In this document: positions 1-5,638 of the stretch, one piece after another
How positions within the stretch are numbered: position 1 is the first letter of the stretch
How the letters are laid out: every line of letters begins with the position of its first letter
Origin: Candidatus Nanopelagicales bacterium
GTDB lineage: Bacteria > Actinomycetota > Actinomycetes > S36-B12
NCBI GenBank assembly: GCA_938091275.1
Contig: CALKMY010000081.1
Span: 1-5,638, forward strand
DNA length: 5,638 nucleotides
Direction of reading: 5' to 3'
Made by a program: the position numbers and the translations under genes
Notes under the pieces: generated by a model
Told to the model about the DNA's origin: nothing
Database searches by the model: none
Seen by the model: only the letters and a program-made list of their open reading frames with translations

Positions 1-126
1 GGCGGGCGTGCCACCGGGCGTCCCCGGGACCACGAACGGCATGCGGGTTCACAAGATCGGAAGTGCCGGCCCGGGTGGCGGGGTATAGCGCGCGCGGCTG
101 CCGTCCTGAGATATGTTGTCGTTGTT
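1..126. other. Upstream region with no supported gene
   Basis: This very GC-rich stretch lies ahead of the pyrimidine operon. The frame of pyrR stays open back to base 1 but has no ATG, GTG or TTG before base 157, and the implied peptide is not PyrR-like. Another frame is open from base 2 to a TAG at 86-88 and gives a glycine/proline-rich tail that I do not recognise, so the end of an upstream gene cannot be excluded. The operon promoter should be here. A TTCACA at 48-53 resembles a -35 box, but no -10 box follows at the right distance. Confidence 0.5.
112..117 (+). promoter_or_regulatory. Possible -10 box of the pyr operon
   Basis: TATGTT fits the loose actinobacterial -10 pattern TAnnnT. 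Transcription would start near base 124, only a few bases before the PyrR hairpin, which would make a very short leader. No good -35 box is visible 16-18 bases upstream, where the sequence is GC-only. This is a weak, inferred call. Confidence 0.2.
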
Positions 127-157
127 CCTTTAAGCCCGTCCCGTGAGGCGGGGAAGG
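127..157 (+). promoter_or_regulatory. PyrR-binding RNA hairpin in the pyr leader
   Basis: The leader RNA folds as a lower stem (CCTT 127-130 with AAGG 154-157), a bulge on the 5' side (TAAG 131-134), an upper stem (CCCG 135-138 with CGGG 149-152), and a purine-rich top. Bases 138-149 read GTCCCGTGAGGC, matching all positions of the PyrR-loop consensus ARUCCNGNGAGGYU that fall inside them. PyrR bound to uridine nucleotides is known to bind such loops. In Bacillus this switches a downstream terminator, while in Mycobacterium smegmatis it is reported to block translation. Here the 3' arm carries the purine-rich pyrR ribosome binding site and no separate antiterminator/terminator pair fits before the start codon, so translational repression is the likelier mode. 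Confidence 0.85.
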
Positions 158-160
158 TGG
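154..160 (+). promoter_or_regulatory. Ribosome binding site of pyrR, partly inside the hairpin
   Basis: AAGGTGG differs at one position from the ideal AAGGAGG and lies five bases before the TTG at 166. Its first four bases form the 3' side of the lower stem of the PyrR hairpin, so folding or PyrR binding would hide it. This site favours TTG 166 over GTG 157 as the start of pyrR, since GTG 157 would overlap the site itself. Confidence 0.6.
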
Positions 161-165
161 TTTTC

Positions 166-726
166 TTGTCGTCTGCACGCGTGGTCCTCGACCAGGCTGA
201 CATCAGCCGTGCGGTTCGACGCATCTCTCATGAAATCGTTGAGAACTCTCGGGGCAGCGATGACCTCATAATTCTTGGAATCCCCACCCGAGGCGTACCC
301 CTGGCGCGCCGCATTGCTGAGACCGTGGCACAGATCGAGGGTCATCCTGTTCCCTGCGGTGCGATCGACGTCACGCTGTATCGCGACGACCTGCCACTAC
401 GGGAAGTTCGAGCGCTCGAGCCGACCGATATCCCGGCACAGGGAATCGATGGGTGCACCGTCGTCCTCGTCGATGATGTTTTGTATTCGGGGCGAACCAT
501 TCGCGCTGCCCTCGACGCCGTCCATGATTTAGGGCGACCGGCCATCGTGCGGCTGGCAGTGATGATCGATCGGGGACATCGCGAACTGCCGATCCGACCG
601 GACTTCATCGGAAAGAACCTGCCCACAGCCAAGGACGAGACGGTGCGCGTGCGTTTCGTGGAGGTCGACGGGGTAGACGACGTGATGATTGATAGTGAGT
701 CGGTCGGTGATGCAGATGCTGGGTAA
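166..726 (+). CDS. pyrR: PyrR, bifunctional pyrimidine operon regulator / uracil phosphoribosyltransferase
   Basis: PyrR binds pyr leader RNA in response to UMP/UTP against PRPP and also has uracil phosphoribosyltransferase activity (uracil + PRPP to UMP). The 186-residue product has the type I phosphoribosyltransferase fold. The PRPP-binding loop VVLVDDVLYSGRT lies at residues 99-111 with the paired aspartates D103-D104. The flexible-hood region reads IDVTLYRDDL near 67-76, and the PyrR-typical block RGHRELPIR...IGKNLPT spans 136-154. Near-identity of these blocks to Bacillus PyrR makes the call secure. I chose TTG 166 because it gives the family's usual short N-terminus (about seven residues before the VLDQADI block) and sits five bases after AAGGTGG. 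GTG 157 would add three residues and place the start codon inside the hairpin. It is the first gene of the operon and overlaps pyrB by 17 bases. The hairpin before it implies that PyrR represses its own translation. Confidence 0.96.
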   Translation: MSSARVVLDQADISRAVRRISHEIVENSRGSDDLIILGIPTRGVPLARRIAETVAQIEGHPVPCGAIDVTLYRDDLPLREVRALEPTDIPAQGIDGCTVVLVDDVLYSGRTIRAALDAVHDLGRPAIVRLAVMIDRGHRELPIRPDFIGKNLPTAKDETVRVRFVEVDGVDDVMIDSESVGDADAG

Positions 727-1669
727 GCACCTGCTCTCCGCCGGAGATCTCGATCGAGCCCAGGCGCTCATGATTTTGGACACGACGGCCGAACTCGCAA
801 CCGTGACGGAGCGTTCGGTGAAGAAGTTGCCAACCCTTCGGGGTCGCACGGTCGTGAATCTCTTTTTCGAGGATTCGACGCGCACTCGACTGTCCTTCGA
901 ATTGGCGGCTAAGCGGTTGTCCGCCGATGTGATCACCTTCTCGGCCAAGGGCTCGTCTGTTTCCAAAGGAGAGTCGCTCAAGGACACGGCATTAACTCTG
1001 GAGGCCATGGGTGCCGATGCAGTCATCGTCAGGCATGGCGCCTCGGGTGCGCCGTACCGTCTGGCCACCGCAGGGTGGATCGACGGTTCGGTCATCAATG
1101 CAGGTGACGGCACCCACGAACATCCCACCCAGGCTCTCCTGGACGCCTACACGTTGCGCTCTCACATCTGTGGGGGACAGGGGGATTTGCAGGGAGTTCA
1201 CGTGGTCATCGTGGGCGATGTTTTGCACAGCCGCGTGGCCCGATCGAACGTGTTGCTCCTGCACACTCTCGGCGCCGAGGTGACCTTGGTGGCGCCCCCG
1301 ACGTTGATCCCGCTAGGCGTGGAATCGTGGCCCTGCTCGGTGAGCTACCACCTCGACGACGCACTGATGCAAGCAGATGCGGTGATGATGCTCCGAGTGC
1401 AAGCAGAGCGGATGGCGGGGTCCTACTTCCCCTCCACCCTGGAGTACTCGAGGTTGTATGGCCTTGATGCTCCGCGGCTCGAGCTGTTGAAAGATCGAGC
1501 GATCGTCATGCACCCCGGCCCGATGAACCGTGGCTTGGAAATCTCCGCGGACGTTGCCGATTCCTCTCGGGCTGTCATCGTGGAGCAGGTAGCCAACGGC
1601 GTCAACGTACGCATGGCGTGTCTGTATCTGCTTCTCGGTGGCGCTGGATCGCAGGCAGGTGGGGACTGA
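710..1669 (+). CDS. pyrB: Aspartate carbamoyltransferase catalytic subunit
   Basis: PyrB is the cytosolic enzyme joining carbamoyl phosphate and L-aspartate to give N-carbamoyl-L-aspartate, the committed step of the pathway. The 319-residue product has the usual catalytic-chain length. The carbamoyl phosphate loop STRTR is at residues 56-60. The 80s loop GSSVSKGES with lysine 86 follows, then R108-H109, HPTQ at 138-141, SRVARSN at 174-180, the aspartate-binding LRVQAER at 228-234, and HPGPMNRG at 268-275. All expected active-site positions are present. No pyrI regulatory chain is visible in the window, as is usual for Gram-positives. The start is uncertain: ATG 710 is preferred, with ATG 716 and TTG 689 in the same frame, and no strong ribosome binding site precedes any of them. 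The gene begins inside pyrR and its TGA shares one base with the pyrC ATG, which suggests coupled translation. Confidence 0.96.
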   Translation: MQMLGKHLLSAGDLDRAQALMILDTTAELATVTERSVKKLPTLRGRTVVNLFFEDSTRTRLSFELAAKRLSADVITFSAKGSSVSKGESLKDTALTLEAMGADAVIVRHGASGAPYRLATAGWIDGSVINAGDGTHEHPTQALLDAYTLRSHICGGQGDLQGVHVVIVGDVLHSRVARSNVLLLHTLGAEVTLVAPPTLIPLGVESWPCSVSYHLDDALMQADAVMMLRVQAERMAGSYFPSTLEYSRLYGLDAPRLELLKDRAIVMHPGPMNRGLEISADVADSSRAVIVEQVANGVNVRMACLYLLLGGAGSQAGGD

Positions 1670-2979
1670 TGGGTGCGATCGTCCTTCGCGGCGGGGCCCC
1701 CTACGGCCTCGATCCACACGACATCGTCATCGATGACGGTGTCATCACGGCGATGATGCCGTCGAATCAGGCCGGTAGCAATGCTCTGGATGGTGAGGGC
1801 GTCGAGCTCGAACTTGATGCATCCGGCTGCACGGTCATCCCCGGCCTTGTGGATCTGCACACCCACCTTCGGGAACCGGGGCGCGAGGACGCAGAAACGA
1901 TCGCGACGGGGTCTCAGGCGGCGGCGATGGGCGGCTTCACCTGTGTGCACGCGATGGCGAACACCTCGCCAGTTGCCGATACCGCCGGTGTGGTCGAGCA
2001 GGTATGGCGTCGGGGAGTAGAAGCCGGCATCGTGGATGTTCGCCCGGTGGGTGCTGTCACCGTCGGGTTGAAGGGTGAGCAGCTGGCCGAACTCGGCGCT
2101 ATGGCGGCGAGCGCTGCATCTGTTCGGGTGTTCAGCGATGACGGTTTGTGTGTTCACGACCCGCTCCTTATGCGTCGGGCATTGGAATACGTCAAGACTT
2201 TCGATGGCGTGGTCGCTCAACACGCCCAAGACCCTCGGCTCACCGAGGCCGCCCAAATGAACGAAGGTGCACTGTCCGCTCGCCTTGGTCTTGCGGGGTG
2301 GCCCGCAGTCGCGGAGGAAGCGATCATCGCTCGTGACGTCCTGTTGGCCGAGCATGTGGGATCACGGCTCCATGTGTGCCATGTATCGACAGCCGGTTCG
2401 GTCGAGGTCATCCGATGGGCGAAGGCTCGCGGAATTCCCGTCACGGCCGAGGTCACCCCCCACCATCTCCTCTTGACCGAGGAGCTCGTCGAGAGCTTCG
2501 ACCCGATCTACAAGGTCAACCCTCCGCTCCGGCGTGCGAAGGATGTCCACGCGTTACGCGAAGCCGTCGTCGAAGGCACAATCGACATCATTGCGACCGA
2601 TCACGCCCCGCACCCGCGTGAAGACAAGGACTGCGAGTGGGCGGCGGCGGCGATGGGCATGGTCGGGCTCGAGACGGCCCTCGGAATTACCGTCGAGGTG
2701 TTCATCGAGTCTGGTCTGTTGACTTGGCGGGACATTGCGGACCGCATGTCGACTATCCCAGCGCGCATCGGGCAGGTGCCGGATCAAGGAATGCCGATTG
2801 CACCAGGATCCGCGGCGAACATCACGGTCTGGGATCCGTCAGCGCAGGGCCCGCTCGAGGTCGATGCGCTGGTGGGCAAGAGCGGCAACAGCCCCTACCT
2901 GGGCCAGCGGATGCCGGGAACCATTCGGCATGTGCTTTTCCGTGGACGTCCGACCGTCGTCGATGGAGCGCTGGCATGA
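1669..2979 (+). CDS. pyrC: Dihydroorotase, class I
   Basis: PyrC is the zinc amidohydrolase that reversibly cyclises N-carbamoyl-L-aspartate to L-dihydroorotate. The 436-residue product has the length of the Bacillus/Aquifex-type (class I) enzyme rather than the shorter E. coli type. The first metal motif, DLHTHLREPG, is at residues 62-71 (H64, H66, with R68 for substrate). SDDG at 156-159 supplies the aspartate that in class I enzymes bridges the metals. Further ligands are H185 (in AQHAQD) and H238 (in HVCHVS), and the catalytic aspartate is D311 in ATDHAPH. The substrate-contact asparagine is N98 in MANTSP. AGGTGGGG at 1657-1664 lies four bases before the ATG, which overlaps the pyrB stop as TGATG. 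The frame stays open further upstream, but only inside pyrB. The last four bases, ATGA, start the next gene. Confidence 0.96.
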   Translation: MGAIVLRGGAPYGLDPHDIVIDDGVITAMMPSNQAGSNALDGEGVELELDASGCTVIPGLVDLHTHLREPGREDAETIATGSQAAAMGGFTCVHAMANTSPVADTAGVVEQVWRRGVEAGIVDVRPVGAVTVGLKGEQLAELGAMAASAASVRVFSDDGLCVHDPLLMRRALEYVKTFDGVVAQHAQDPRLTEAAQMNEGALSARLGLAGWPAVAEEAIIARDVLLAEHVGSRLHVCHVSTAGSVEVIRWAKARGIPVTAEVTPHHLLLTEELVESFDPIYKVNPPLRRAKDVHALREAVVEGTIDIIATDHAPHPREDKDCEWAAAAMGMVGLETALGITVEVFIESGLLTWRDIADRMSTIPARIGQVPDQGMPIAPGSAANITVWDPSAQGPLEVDALVGKSGNSPYLGQRMPGTIRHVLFRGRPTVVDGALA

Positions 2980-3686
2980 ATCGGGGAACAGTGATGCCGA
3001 TGCTCGAACCCGTCGTCGTGGTCGCCGAGGAGTACACCGAGCAGGCGACCGTGTCTGATTGGCCCGCGCGATTGGCGTTGGTGGCCCTGGTAGTTGGTCT
3101 GATCGCGCTCGCCTTGTGGGGGATGCGACGGGGCTGGCAAGGCAGAGTCGCGCGACATTCCTCCATGGCTGAACCGTCGGCCTTCGATGCCCCCGCGTCG
3201 TCCGGTGTTCCCGGCCTGTACCTGGGAACGTCGATCTCTGGCGATTGGCTTGATCGCGTTGCCGTGCACGAGTTGGGGGTCAGGAGTCGAGCCTCGTTCC
3301 ACCTCGTCGACGGTGGTGTAGGCATCCGGCGTGACGGTGCTCGATCCTTCCTGATTCCCGCTTCGGCCGTGCGCGGCGTGAGAACCGATCGTGGTGTCGC
3401 CGGAACGGTGCGCGGGAAGGACAGCGTCATCGTGGTGACGTGGATGCTGGCCGACGACGTTCTGGACACCGGGATCCGGGCAGATGACGGCGCCGATCAC
3501 GCCGCGTTGTTGGATGGGCTCATGGCGGAGCACACGGATACCTCGGAGCACGCGGATAATTCGGAACAGGCAGAAGGTTCTGAGAATCCGAACTCGGAGG
3601 GTGTTCATGATTCCGGTGCGCACGAAGCGTTCGACGGTATGCGGGGAGATGGCCCGTTAGACGGTTCAGGAGACGGCCGTGAGTAG
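2976..3686 (+). CDS. Single-pass membrane protein of unknown function, Rv1382-like by position
   Basis: The function is unknown. The 236-residue product has a short acidic N-terminus, one hydrophobic helix at about residues 33-50 rich in Leu/Ala/Val, and then RRGWQGR, which by the positive-inside rule puts the rest in the cytosol. Residues about 76-182 look like a compact, beta-rich domain (alternating stretches such as ASFHLVDGGVGIRRDG and DSVIVVTWML) that may be a bacterial PH-like fold. Residues 184-236 form an acidic, Ser/Gly-rich, probably disordered tail with a hexapeptide repeat. In mycobacteria an export/membrane-annotated gene, Rv1382, occupies the same slot between pyrC and carA, so I infer orthology from position and architecture, not from alignment. 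ATG 2976 has GGAG at 2965-2968, seven bases ahead, and overlaps the pyrC stop as ATGA; GTG 2991 and ATG 2994 are weaker alternatives. It overlaps carA by eight bases. Confidence 0.88.
   Translation: MNRGTVMPMLEPVVVVAEEYTEQATVSDWPARLALVALVVGLIALALWGMRRGWQGRVARHSSMAEPSAFDAPASSGVPGLYLGTSISGDWLDRVAVHELGVRSRASFHLVDGGVGIRRDGARSFLIPASAVRGVRTDRGVAGTVRGKDSVIVVTWMLADDVLDTGIRADDGADHAALLDGLMAEHTDTSEHADNSEQAEGSENPNSEGVHDSGAHEAFDGMRGDGPLDGSGDGRE
3528..3599 (+). repeat. Degenerate 18-base tandem repeat coding for a hexapeptide
   Basis: Four consecutive 18-base units inside the membrane-protein gene encode EHTDTS, EHADNS, EQAEGS and ENPNSE (residues 185-208). The first two units are alike in DNA (both begin GAGCAC, with a shared CGGATA); the third keeps the E-x-A-x-x-S pattern and the fourth is well diverged. 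The repeat makes up the start of the acidic tail after the folded domain. Confidence 0.65.
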
Positions 3687-4830
3687 CACTGGAAATCTCG
3701 CGACGGAGCCCGCCGTTCTCGTCTTGGAAGATGGCCGGTCCATGCACGGTCGATCGTTTGGAGCCGTCGGGACGACCTTCGGGGAAGCGGTGTTCTCCAC
3801 TGGTATGACCGGTTATCAGGAAACGCTGACGGATCCGAGTTACCACCGTCAGGTGGTCGTGATGACCGCTCCGCACGTAGGTAACACCGGCATGAATGAC
3901 GACGACCCGGAATCTGAACGCATCTGGGTGTCCGGATACGTGGTGCGGGATCCGTCGCGGATCGTGTCGAATTGGCGGGCGCAGCGGACCTTGGACGAGG
4001 ACCTGCAGGCGTATGGGGTCGTGGGAATCTCCGGAATCGATACCCGGGCGTTAACGCGTCACCTGCGTGACGCCGGAGCGATGCGCGTGGGCATTTTCAG
4101 CGGGCCCGCGGCAAGCCGTCCGGTGGACGAACTGTTGTCGGAGGTGCGATCGAGCCCGTCGATGGTCGGTGCGGATCTCACATCCGATGTCACCACTGCT
4201 CAGGCGTACTCGGTGCCGGCCATCGATGATGCATGGGCGACTGTCGTCGCCGTGGACTTGGGCATCAAATCGATGACTCCGCGTCGCCTGTCCGAACGCG
4301 GCCTGAACGTCGACGTTGTCCCCTCGAGTTCCTCTTGGGAGGACATCGTGGCGCGGACACCCGATGGAATCTTCTTCTCCAATGGCCCCGGGGATCCCGC
4401 GACCGCCGACCACGCTGTTGGATTGATGTCGAAGGCTCTTGCAGCCGGCCTTCCGGTTTTCGGGATCTGTTTCGGAAATCAGATCTTCGGACGTGCCTTG
4501 GGTCTGAGCACCTACAAGTTGCGCTTCGGTCATCGTGGCATCAACCAACCGGTGAAGGATCTGACCACCGGCAAGGTGGAGATCACCGCGCATAACCACG
4601 GGTTTGCTGTGCAAGCGCCGCAGGGGGAGGAATTCGACAGCCCCTTCGGACCGGCGCGGGTTTCCCACGTGTGCTTGAACGACAACGTCGTCGAGGGACT
4701 CGAGCTCGTGGACGGATCTGCCTTCAGCGTGCAGTACCACCCCGAGGCGGCAGCGGGTCCTCACGATGCCGCGTACCTGTTCGATCGTTTCGCGGAAGCC
4801 GTCGCGCGACGACGGGATGGTGGTGCTTGA
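3679..4830 (+). CDS. carA: Carbamoyl phosphate synthase small (glutaminase) subunit
   Basis: CarA hydrolyses glutamine and passes ammonia through a tunnel to CarB for carbamoyl phosphate synthesis, feeding both pyrimidines and arginine. The 383-residue product has the usual length and two domains. The N-terminal CPSase small-chain domain covers about residues 11-150 (LEDGRSMHGRSFGA, FSTGMTGYQETLTDPSY, ISGIDTRALTRHLR). The C-terminal class I glutamine amidotransferase domain covers about 188-376. The nucleophile is C264 in FGICFGNQ, and the catalytic pair H354 and E356 lies in YHPEAAAGPHDA. The oxyanion-region block SNGPGDP is at 234-240. The glutaminase triad is therefore complete. GTG 3679 is preferred as start because AGGAGA at 3668-3673 precedes it by five bases. 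It lies inside the end of the membrane-protein gene, and its TGA overlaps the carB ATG by one base. Confidence 0.97.
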   Translation: MSSTGNLATEPAVLVLEDGRSMHGRSFGAVGTTFGEAVFSTGMTGYQETLTDPSYHRQVVVMTAPHVGNTGMNDDDPESERIWVSGYVVRDPSRIVSNWRAQRTLDEDLQAYGVVGISGIDTRALTRHLRDAGAMRVGIFSGPAASRPVDELLSEVRSSPSMVGADLTSDVTTAQAYSVPAIDDAWATVVAVDLGIKSMTPRRLSERGLNVDVVPSSSSWEDIVARTPDGIFFSNGPGDPATADHAVGLMSKALAAGLPVFGICFGNQIFGRALGLSTYKLRFGHRGINQPVKDLTTGKVEITAHNHGFAVQAPQGEEFDSPFGPARVSHVCLNDNVVEGLELVDGSAFSVQYHPEAAAGPHDAAYLFDRFAEAVARRRDGGA

Positions 4831-5638
4831 TGCCACGGAGATCCGACATTGGGTCGGTGATGGTTATCGGTTCCGGTCCGATCGTCATCGGGCAGGCGTG
4901 CGAATTCGATTACTCCGGAACGCAGGCCTGCAGAGTGCTTCGGGACGAGGGGCTGCGCGTGGTCCTGGTCAACTCCAACCCCGCGACGATCATGACGGAC
5001 CCTGAGTTCGCCGACGCCACCTACGTCGAGCCCATCACGCCCGAATACGTCGAGCGCATCATTGCGAAAGAGCGCCCCGACGCCTTGTTGGCCACCCTCG
5101 GTGGTCAGACCGCGTTGAATATCGCCATCGCCCTGCACGCGTCCGGTGTTCTTGAGCGGTATGGAGTGGAACTGATCGGTGCGGATGTCGATGCCATCGA
5201 GCGGGGCGAGAACCGTGAGAAGTTCCGATCGATCGTGGAGTCCATCGGTGGATCGAGTGCTCGCTCCATCATCTGCCACACGATGGAGCAGTGCGTCGAG
5301 GCGACAAGCGAACTGGGTTATCCCGTCGTCGTTCGCCCGTCGTTCACGATGGGTGGCGCCGGATCGGGTATCGCGTACGACGAGGCCGACCTGGAACGGA
5401 TTGCCGGCGCCGGCTTGCAGGCCAGCCCGACAACCGAGGTGCTCCTCGAGGAATCCATCATCGGCTGGAAGGAATACGAGCTCGAGCTGATGCGCGACAA
5501 GAACGACAACGTGGTGGTGGTCTGTTCTATCGAGAACGTCGATCCCATGGGAGTGCACACCGGGGACTCGATAACGGTCGCGCCCTGCCTGACCCTCACT
5601 GATCGTGAGTACCAGCACATGCGAGACGTGGGCATCAA
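4830..5638 (+). CDS. carB: Carbamoyl phosphate synthase large subunit, N-terminal part (cut by window end)
   Basis: CarB makes carbamoyl phosphate from bicarbonate, two ATP and ammonia supplied by CarA. Only the first 269 of roughly 1,060-1,115 residues are present; the frame is open to the last base, so this is truncation by the window, not a broken gene. The visible part is the pre-ATP-grasp domain (VMVIGSGPIVIGQACEFDYS at residues 10-29, VNSNPATIMTD at 47-57, ATLGGQTALN at 88-97) and the start of the first ATP-grasp domain of the carboxyphosphate half. The family signature YPVVVRPSFTMGGAG is at 164-178. Residues R129, R169, E215 and H243 (GVHTGDS) match the positions of conserved ATP-site residues in the E. 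coli enzyme. The start is ATG 4830, sharing one base with the carA stop (TGATG); the ribosome binding site (GGTGG near 4819) is weak, which fits translation coupled to carA and a fixed subunit ratio. Confidence 0.97.
   Translation, partial: MPRRSDIGSVMVIGSGPIVIGQACEFDYSGTQACRVLRDEGLRVVLVNSNPATIMTDPEFADATYVEPITPEYVERIIAKERPDALLATLGGQTALNIAIALHASGVLERYGVELIGADVDAIERGENREKFRSIVESIGGSSARSIICHTMEQCVEATSELGYPVVVRPSFTMGGAGSGIAYDEADLERIAGAGLQASPTTEVLLEESIIGWKEYELELMRDKNDNVVVVCSIENVDPMGVHTGDSITVAPCLTLTDREYQHMRDVGI

Noticed and set aside
14..30. GC-rich inverted pattern (CCGGGCGTCCCCGGG) as a terminator of an upstream gene.
   Set aside because: The stem is short and no T-run follows, so it cannot be told from general GC richness.
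2..88. Possible 3' end of an upstream + strand gene ending in TAG at 86-88.
   Set aside because: Only about 28 Gly/Pro-rich residues, no recognisable motif, and another frame is equally open; too little to call a gene.
48..89. TTCACA (48-53) and TATAGC (84-89) as a promoter pair.
   Set aside because: The spacing is 30 bases, far beyond the 16-19 needed, and TATAGC lacks the conserved final T.
1..156. Reading frame of pyrR is open back to the first base, suggesting a longer PyrR or a fusion.
   Set aside because: There is no ATG, GTG or TTG start in that frame before 157, the implied residues do not resemble PyrR, and the conserved regulatory hairpin lies there. Long open frames are common by chance at this GC content.
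1423..2355. Long minus-strand open frame (310 codons) opposite pyrB/pyrC.
   Set aside because: It lies antisense to two securely identified enzymes, is rich in Arg/His/Pro typical of antisense frames in GC-rich genes, and shows no family motif.
2637..2975. Upstream extension of the membrane-protein frame through the end of pyrC.
   Set aside because: It would overlap conserved pyrC code by over 300 bases; ATG 2976 has a good ribosome site and the usual ATGA overlap.
4761..5618. Long minus-strand open frame (285 codons) opposite carA/carB.
   Set aside because: It is the antisense shadow of carB, whose own + strand frame is open through the window end with diagnostic family motifs.

Overview
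The window is one strand-uniform block of de novo pyrimidine biosynthesis genes from a high-GC Gram-positive bacterium (Actinobacteria). The order is pyrR, pyrB, pyrC, a small membrane-protein gene, carA and carB, all on the + strand. The high GC content, the CarA and PyrB sequence style and above all the gene order point to this group: the same order, including an uncharacterised membrane gene between pyrC and carA, is known from mycobacteria (Rv1379 to Rv1384). A propionibacterial or nocardioid-like host is plausible, but genus cannot be fixed from this stretch.

Layout. Bases 1-126 hold no gene I can support; they should contain the promoter, of which only a weak -10 candidate is visible. 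Bases 127-157 form a PyrR-binding RNA hairpin with a full match to the known loop consensus, and its 3' arm runs into the pyrR ribosome binding site. pyrR (166-726), pyrB (710-1669), pyrC (1669-2979), the membrane-protein gene (2976-3686), carA (3679-4830) and carB (from 4830, cut by the window end) follow with no intergenic space: every one of the five junctions overlaps, by 17, 1, 4, 8 and 1 bases. carB has an open reading frame to the last base, and only its first 269 codons are present.

How it works together. CarA and CarB make carbamoyl phosphate from glutamine, bicarbonate and ATP. PyrB joins it to aspartate, and PyrC closes the ring to dihydroorotate. PyrR senses UMP/UTP and should bind the leader hairpin, hiding the pyrR ribosome binding site; the overlapping genes can then carry that repression downstream by translational coupling. 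The fourth gene encodes a single-pass membrane protein of unknown function, with a predicted cytosolic domain and an acidic, hexapeptide-repeat tail. It is the only part of the operon without an assigned role.

I see no mobile element, CRISPR array, tRNA or rRNA. This is a mostly ordinary core-metabolism region. Its points of interest are the leader hairpin and the orphan membrane protein.
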